Part shown: positions 57,700 to 64,000 of the stretch, piece by piece
Layout: every line of letters starts with the position of its first letter
Numbering within the stretch: the first letter of the stretch is position 1
Assembly (NCBI RefSeq): GCF_901709675.1
Contig: NC_051098.1
Coordinates: forward strand, 4,042,000-4,105,999
Direction of reading: 5' to 3'
Origin: Syngnathus acus
Taxonomy: Eukaryota; Chordata; Actinopteri; Syngnathiformes; Syngnathidae
DNA length: 64,000 bases
Notes under the pieces: generated by a model
What the model was told of the DNA's origin: nothing
The model's database searches: none
Seen by the model: only the letters and a program-made list of their open reading frames with translations
Made by a program: the position numbers and the translations under genes

Positions 57700-59584
57700 G
57701 TAAGTGGGGTTGTTTTCTCTTCTGTAGTCTTTATTTCTCAGAATTTTTATGTTGCTGGTGTGCAAAATGATGAGACCAATTTGTCTCTGTACAGTATCGA
57801 TACAGTACTACACTTTTGATATTGAAACGTTTATATTTTAAATCCCATTTTTAATACCTCCCTGACATGTCGTATGAAAGTTAGCATCAGTTTCATTTAT
57901 TCTGAAGGTACTAAACTAGATGGTTTTTATCAATGTTGAGTTTGGTGCAAATGTCTTTCAATTAACATTAGGCAGCAATTTATTTATTCATTTATTTATT
58001 TACTTATTTATTTAGTGTTTCAAATCCACTGTGATTTTGTATGAAACAAAGTGATAAAGACTAGCATTGTCCATGTACATCCTTTTTTTTTTTTTTTTTT
58101 AATACCACTTATGTTGTTCAGGGTTCACATGGCACCAATCGGTCCCAAATAATCAGTCCAAAATAAGTTTGAATAAAATTTGGTCTGTATAAATGCAGCA
58201 TATACACAACCCGGCTCAAACATTTCCCCCACATATATGTGAGTTCTGTTTATAGACAGTCAGGACACACGGGTCCAGTTTTGCAGACGCCGCCCCACTA
58301 CCACCTTCTGACATAAGCAGACCTCACTGTCTCTGGCTACTGTTACATTGCTATTCCTGGTTGCTACTGTGACCCAACCAGGCCTTGTGACAGAAGTAGA
58401 AACATGCTTCCTCTGATTGTAGCTTCTGAAAGCCTTTTTTGAGCTTCATACTTCATGGAAGCCTTTGTGGCCTGTCTTCACTATCAGTTTTCACAGAAAA
58501 AAACAAAATAACAGTTCTGGGAGATCTACATCTTAGCCAAGTGGTGGAAACTTAAACATGATTATTGAAAATCATTACGACAGTATTTGTTGAATTGTCT
58601 AACTGGAAAATTTTATGAAAAGAACTGACTCAGCAACAGATTTTGACCTCGGGATGTGCACTGTTTTGTGCACATGTTTTGACAATATGTTGCGATCCAC
58701 ATGAGAGAAGAACATCTAGGTAGTCTGCACTGTTAAGTGAAGCCAGTCCACCTGGAGAACTAAAACAAACGGCTTGTCTGACATGATTGGGCCGCATCCA
58801 TTTTCCTTCAGGTGCGTGTTTACCAGCGGGGGATTGGCTTTCGTTGTGACAAAAGGAAGAAGGGGCTTTGGCTGTTGTGGTCAGGGAACATCTGTTCAGA
58901 CAATAGGTAACCTACCATTGACACTTCCAGTGATTGTGAAGTGTCAACTAGACAATTCTACATCTGGTCACTGTGAGTGCTGTCATTAGCAAAGTGCAAT
59001 TGGGTCAGTCCTCTTGTCGTGTACAAATGCCACCAAGTGGTACGGATACCCAATTTTGGATTACTAAAGATACCTTATTGTTGGTATATGAACTAGTTTT
59101 ACAGAATGGTAAGGTGTTCTGGTTCTACTCTGGACTTTGGAAATATAATTCAAACATGTAACCATTGACAAGAACTTTGTTATAAAGTCTTTTTTATTCC
59201 TCACCCCCCATGAATATAGAGTCAAACACCACTCCTTTGCACTGCCGTCAAAGTAATCTTCCTCTGGCATTTGAGTGGCCCCTGTGTTTGATGACCCCTG
59301 ACTTGTTGAAAACACCCATTGATTAACTGGGGGGCGGGTGACTTTTTGACCTTTGGCTAGGCCCCATAACTTAAGTGTTCCATAGCAACTGTCAACCATA
59401 GTTATGGCCACCCTATTGTGAAACTTCTCTGCTGCTTGAGTGACGTCACATGCTGGTGATTTAAAGACTTCATCCTAGTTAACTAGTAATGAATAAAAGT
59501 CATAGTCTTAACTGCAATGGTAAATTTTAAACTCACCCACTATATACTGCAATCTTTTTGAATATGTTGGGTCAATATTTCAAC
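57700..59584. other. Gene-free intron sequence
   Basis: A poly-T run at 58084-58100; no exon matching the PHLDB1 continuation was found. Confidence 0.4.
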
Positions 59585-59664
59585 CATCTATTCATCTTCT
59601 TCCACTTATAGTTGTGTCACGGGGCGGTAGCCTAAGCAGGAAAGCCAAAACTCCCAACTTTCCA
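59585..59664 (-). mobile_element. LINE 3' end fragment
   Basis: CATCTTCTTCCACTTATAG then GTCACGGGGCGGTAGCCTAA and ACTCCCAACTTTCC parallel the 3' end of the LINE at 48133-50776 (there TTTCACTTATCTGGGG, TCGCGGGGGCAGCAG, ACTCCCAGACTTTCC). Short and diverged. Confidence 0.5.
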
Positions 59665-60401
59665 GCTTTTCCAAAGAGATTTCAAGGGACTCCCAGCGGA
59701 GAGGCATATTTCTTTATTGTCATTGGAAGCACATCTGTTGAAGGCACAAATGAGAGCAGAACTTGATTATCATGTAAGCACAAGGCTTGCTGACTGTATT
59801 TGCCAACAAAGCAGACGGTTCTGCGCCAAGCTGAGTATTCTGATGTAGCAACAGAGTGTCTGTAGAGATTTGCTTGGCAGAGTGACAATTTGATGCCAAA
59901 AAGTCAATCTAAATTTACACCTGCTCAGACCATGTCTAAATACTGCTGCAGAATAAACCACTGGTCTAATGCGATTTTAGTGATTTTGTTTAGGGCAAAG
60001 GCAGACAGATACTAAGCTCAGTGGATATATTTAAATCACTAGCGGTTATCACCAGCTCATTCTGTATAGCCGCTCACCATGTCTGTTGCCACACCAACAC
60101 TAGAGCGGCAATGCTTCACTCGATTATGCATCGTCCTCTTCTGCACAGCAATGTCTCAAAAATAAGGCCCGTACTAATGGCGGTTGCTGGTCAATCAAGT
60201 AGGGGAAGCTCATTCTTCTCCAGCCTACATCATAAATGTTTTTATGTATTTACAAGTAAATTCTACTCTAATTGTAACAGGGGAGAGAAGCTTCGTGCCA
60301 CAGCTCGTTTGGGAAACCAATGGCAGAGTGACAAAAGAGAGTCGCCAAGCACAACGCGAGTCATTTTTAAAAAAAGACAAAGTCGATTGTTGATTGTAAA
60401 G

Positions 60402-61576
60402 CAGTGTTTGTCAACCACTGTGCTGCGGCACACTAGTGTGTCGTGAGTGATCGTCAGGTGTGCCGTGGAAAATTATCCAATTTCACCTAATTGGTCTAAA
60501 GATATTTTTTGAAAACGGATGAATTATTATCTGCAGATAATATGCCATTGTCGAGTGTCTGTGTTGTAGTAGTGACTGGCAGCGTAATCATGTAATGATT
60601 CCTTATCACTAGATGGCAGCAGGGAGCGAATTGCATTGTACGTTAAGACAAGAGAATTAGTGATGCATGAATGTGACAGGTACCAGTGAGAGCATTGTGG
60701 CTAGCAAGACTGCTGACGGTAATGGAGAAGTTTTTGAAAAGAAAAAATGCCAACTCCGATCTGGGCCCTGGACAAAATTCAGATGAAGGCCCTAGTACAC
60801 AGGTGTCAAACTCAAGGCCCGGGGGCCAGATACGGCCCGCCACATCATTTTATGTGGCCCGCGAAGACAAATTGTGCATCAAATTCGTGTGTCATTACTA
60901 GAATTGCAAATTGTCTTCACTTTTAATAAGATCTTTTTTTTTTTAAATATTTGACCAGTTTTTACTCATCTGATTTGAAAACGAGTTATTTGCCAGTTTG
61001 TTTTGTAGCTTTTACTGTATATAATATGAGGTGCTCATACATTTCTTTGGGTTGACAGTCATAATGGCCCTCCGAAAGAAGCTATGACTACAATGCGGCC
61101 TGCGAAAAAAATGAGTTTGACACCGATGCCCTAGTATGAGAAAGAAGGCAAATACCGTGAGCTCGAGGCAATACAATGAGAGTTATATTTCATTGGGATT
61201 TACTTTTACCTGGGATGCAACGACACAGACTCCGTTGCGCTTGGTATTTGGTGAAAAGCTATCTAACAGTGCTATGGTACGAAGCATGCAAGTAAAATAT
61301 ACTGAGATTGAGATTTTGTACATGCAACTTTTCATATTGTAACAGTGAAATCTTTCCCAAATGTTATTGCACTTTACGTGTACTTTTTATTTGAAAGAAG
61401 AAATATAAAAGATGATAAAGATACATTTTTGAGTTGTTCCTATTTAAGACACTTTGATAAGAATGACTATATTGTTAGTATAGGTGGCTACGTCTTAACA
61501 GATTTTTGTTGGTGTGCCTCGAGATTTTTTCCAATGAAAAGGTGTGCCGTGAATAAAAAAAGGTTGACTAACACTG
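60402..61576. mobile_element. hAT element, host of a second hAT element
   Basis: Exact 8 bp target duplication TTGTAAAG (60394-60401 and 61577-61584). Ends CAGTGTTTGTCAACC and GGTTGACTAACACTG are inverted repeats with mismatch. Subterminal GTGTGCCGTG occurs near both ends (60458 and 61541). No transposase. Carries a CTCF-like word TCACTAGATGGC (60606-60617). Confidence 0.92.
60798..61128. mobile_element. Nested hAT MITE
   Basis: Exact 8 bp target duplication CCCTAGTA (60790-60797 and 61129-61136). Ends CACAGGTGTCAAACTC and GAGTTTGACACCGATG are inverted repeats with two mismatches. Subterminal GGCCCG and GTGGCCCGCG words. Inserted into the older element at 60402-61576. Confidence 0.93.
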
Positions 61577-61715
61577 TTGTAAAGTCTCTGGATCAGGTCA
61601 GAACAACGGATAAAAGCTCGGAGAATGCCACATGGGCGGTTTATACCCTGCCACCCTGCAAGAGGAAAACCATTTTAACCATTAGCATAGTATGTCATCT
61701 TTTTTTTTTTTTTTT

Positions 61716-61830
61716 GGTCACAACCTACAACTTGTGACCATTGGTGATGCCCGGACTGTAGACCAACCGGTAAATAGTGAGTCCTTGTGATAGACCAATG
61801 CAGAGTCTGCATCTCTGCAAATGCTGCTCT
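61716..61830 (-). mobile_element. LINE reverse transcriptase C-terminal fragment
   Basis: GGTCACAACCTACAACTTGT, GACCATTGGTGATG and AGACCAACCGGTAAAT match, with divergence, the stretch at 48640-48700 of the complete LINE ([10 protein letters not shown] region on the minus strand). It may belong to the same broken copy as 59585-59664. Confidence 0.55.
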
Positions 61831-64000
61831 AATTCCAGTTAGCTTTCACTTCTGTTTAGGCCCCCCCTTAACTAAGTGAACTGAAATACTGATGCATAAT
61901 GTACATGACTGTGGCCAGTTTAGCTTGAGGAGGACTTGGACTATCCACATGAGGTGACCGCTTGAAGCAGCTTACAAAAAGGATCGCTTACAGAAAGGGA
62001 GTGTGCTGGCCAGGGCTGAAATATTTTTGTAGCATGTGACAGGCAGCATGGTGCAGAGGGAATAACTTGTGACAACAGTCCAGGCACAGAGACATCTCAC
62101 AAAGCCGTACAGTCTGCAATGACTTGCATGGCTTAATACAGCAGCATCCTTACGTAATATTGCATATGTAAACTACTGTGACGAATCTCCTGACTTGTTG
62201 TGAGCTCACTCTACTAGAATGTGAAGCTCTCCCATTCCTAACCACTTTTGCTTCCTCACATCTAATCTTTAAAGCAAATATCCCAGAGGCTAAACTGACG
62301 TGCTGGAAAGATTGGTCCAGTGGTTGGAACACAGAGATGTTATTAGAGAAAAGATGGAAACTTTGGTCCACAGACATATTTCAAATTGGTCCAGCTGCTT
62401 CTTTTAATGCCACATAGAGCTCTTGGCATAAAGTGGCCCAACAACTTATATGCCTTTGTGGCCCCAAAGGAATACTTACTCTGATTCGTCTCATCAGCTT
62501 TGACATTATGTAAATCATTTGGAAAATATTATATGGTTTGTTTTTAAATAGCAGAGTTAAATCCATTCTATTATGTAATTGATAAATTATAATTTTTTCT
62601 TAATAATTCAAACACAATGGTATTATTTCTTTCAGTCATTACTGTGGGACATTCAATATAGAAGTAAAACATAATAGCATGCGCTATCTAAAAAGACTTC
62701 ATTGTTTAAGTACTGCTGGATCATTAAAAAAAAGATTAGACTGTAATGAAACAGACTTTAAAGTTGTATTTTATTACAAATTGACAACAATTCTCTTAAA
62801 TTCTCATCTGAAATGAGTCATACAAATACAGCGTCTTTCTCAAAGGCGAAACGAACACACTTTTAATTTGCTGACTGGTGTGTTCTATATATGGGTTATG
62901 GGTATTCACCTTGACTCAATCAGCCCTTATGTGTTTTTTAATACACTTAGATGGTCCTGCAGTTAGAGTGGGTTGCCATGTCCTTGTGGGAGGATAGAAT
63001 CTCATGGCAACAATTTCACTCTATGTATCATTAGACCTGGAGATCAGTCAAGTGGAAAACTCTATTGACTTATTCCGATGGAAAGCACTTTATAGAAAGC
63101 ATTTGACTTTGGATGGTTTAAACAGTCAGTCTGTGGAAACATTGTGGTGCTGAATGATGCGACTTCTCGGTATCCACTCAGCGATGAAGGCAGGGGAGTT
63201 TAGATGAATCATTTCTGGAGTGCTGAGGAAGACATTGCTCTCCACCACACTGGTCAGGCAATCCATTTAATTACTGGGTAGGATCTTGTTGCGTGTACAC
63301 ACATCTCTACTCATCCTCCACTCTGTGATGCCAATCCTAACAGTGAAAGTCCTATGTGACATTACTCCGTGCAGTGTAATTATTAAAATGACAACGTTCT
63401 GATTTTCCTGTCGGAAAGAATTCGTTGATTAAACAGATTTCCTTTTCTACATCAGCTCGTTTTGCTGAGCTCAGCTTTTCAGGGAGCTAATAAAACATTT
63501 GCAAACTGCCTTTTGGAAGGAACTTGACACCCTGCTCTTAAAGCCTGCATGTTTTTTGCCACAATTATTCCAAATGACAGCCTCGGCAATGCGTGTTAAG
63601 TAGAGATAGATTATGTTTTTTTCAGACCCAATACAATACCAATTATTAGTCGTCATGGATGCCAATAACCAATAGTTGAAGCCATGATTAATTTTCAATG
63701 AGGAAAAATATTGATGTAAAACTAAAACAAAAAACTAACGCCAACGCTTAACTTTCTTGAATTGTCTTTAAATATGTTTATTGGACAATGTTTCGAATTT
63801 GCAAAATGTTTAACTTTTTTTCTTTTTTTTCCTCCAAAATATTAGACATCTTTGTTCTTCAATTCAATTAAATAGTTCAGGGATCTCTGTGTCCTCAGCA
63901 TGATTTAAAAAAGCTAAATCAAACTTCAACTAGTAAACGGCTCCTGTTATTTTTCTATCGTAAATAAAGTTTTCCAAAATTAATCTTAAGCATTTCATAT
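61831..64000. other. Gene-free intron sequence to window edge
   Basis: No exon, RNA gene or delimitable repeat was recognised on either strand. Confidence 0.4.

Noticed and set aside
58813-58907. Possible cassette exon (CCTTCAG acceptor, AATAG then GTAACC donor)
   Set aside because: Its translation resembles no part of PHLDB1, and such acceptor/donor pairs are common by chance.

Overview
This is vertebrate nuclear DNA, almost certainly from a teleost fish. It is AT-rich, has intron-split genes with GT/AG splice sites, and is crowded with fish-type transposons (hAT, Tc1/mariner, pogo-like), LINEs, tRNA-derived SINEs and microsatellites. No bacterial, viral, CRISPR or rRNA features were seen.

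Two host genes anchor the window and are transcribed away from each other. ARCN1 (delta subunit of the COPI coat) is complete on the minus strand: ten exons between 1860 and 12962 join without a frame break into a 510-residue protein. PHLDB1 (LL5-alpha, an FHA and PH domain protein of the cell cortex) is on the plus strand: three consecutive N-terminal coding exons at 47499-47600, 52343-52466 and 55429-55599 are certain, and the rest of the gene lies beyond the right edge. Two possible upstream first exons (ending at 22160 and 46228) both splice in frame to the first certain exon, and a third candidate start exon (57165-57699) lies inside the gene.

Layout: 1-1859, ARCN1 3' flank; 1860-13215, ARCN1 with introns carrying several hAT elements, including one (9878-11825) that itself carries an intact Tc1 element (10134-11411, 345-residue transposase); 13320-15120, hAT transposase remnant split by a SINE, then a second SINE with a long CATC array; 15149-16339, decayed gene copy on the minus strand related to a multicopy fish family (SAMD3-like); 16757-19876, a (GA)n array, LINE pieces in opposite orientations and, between them, a 1.6 kb extremely CpG-rich repeat array, the strangest object in the window; 21830-22160, candidate promoter and first exon of PHLDB1; 22471-46000, long gene-free stretch with hAT, Tc1, SINE and several TA-flanked pogo-like elements; 46000-55600, 5' part of PHLDB1, with a 2.6 kb LINE (48133-50776) with a 14 bp target duplication inside one intron; 55600-64000, next PHLDB1 intron with microsatellites and nested hAT elements.

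Most mobile elements could be delimited exactly from terminal inverted repeats plus target-site duplications (8 bp for hAT, TA for Tc1 and pogo-like, 14 bp for the LINE). Family names come from recognised protein or terminal motifs, not from a database search.
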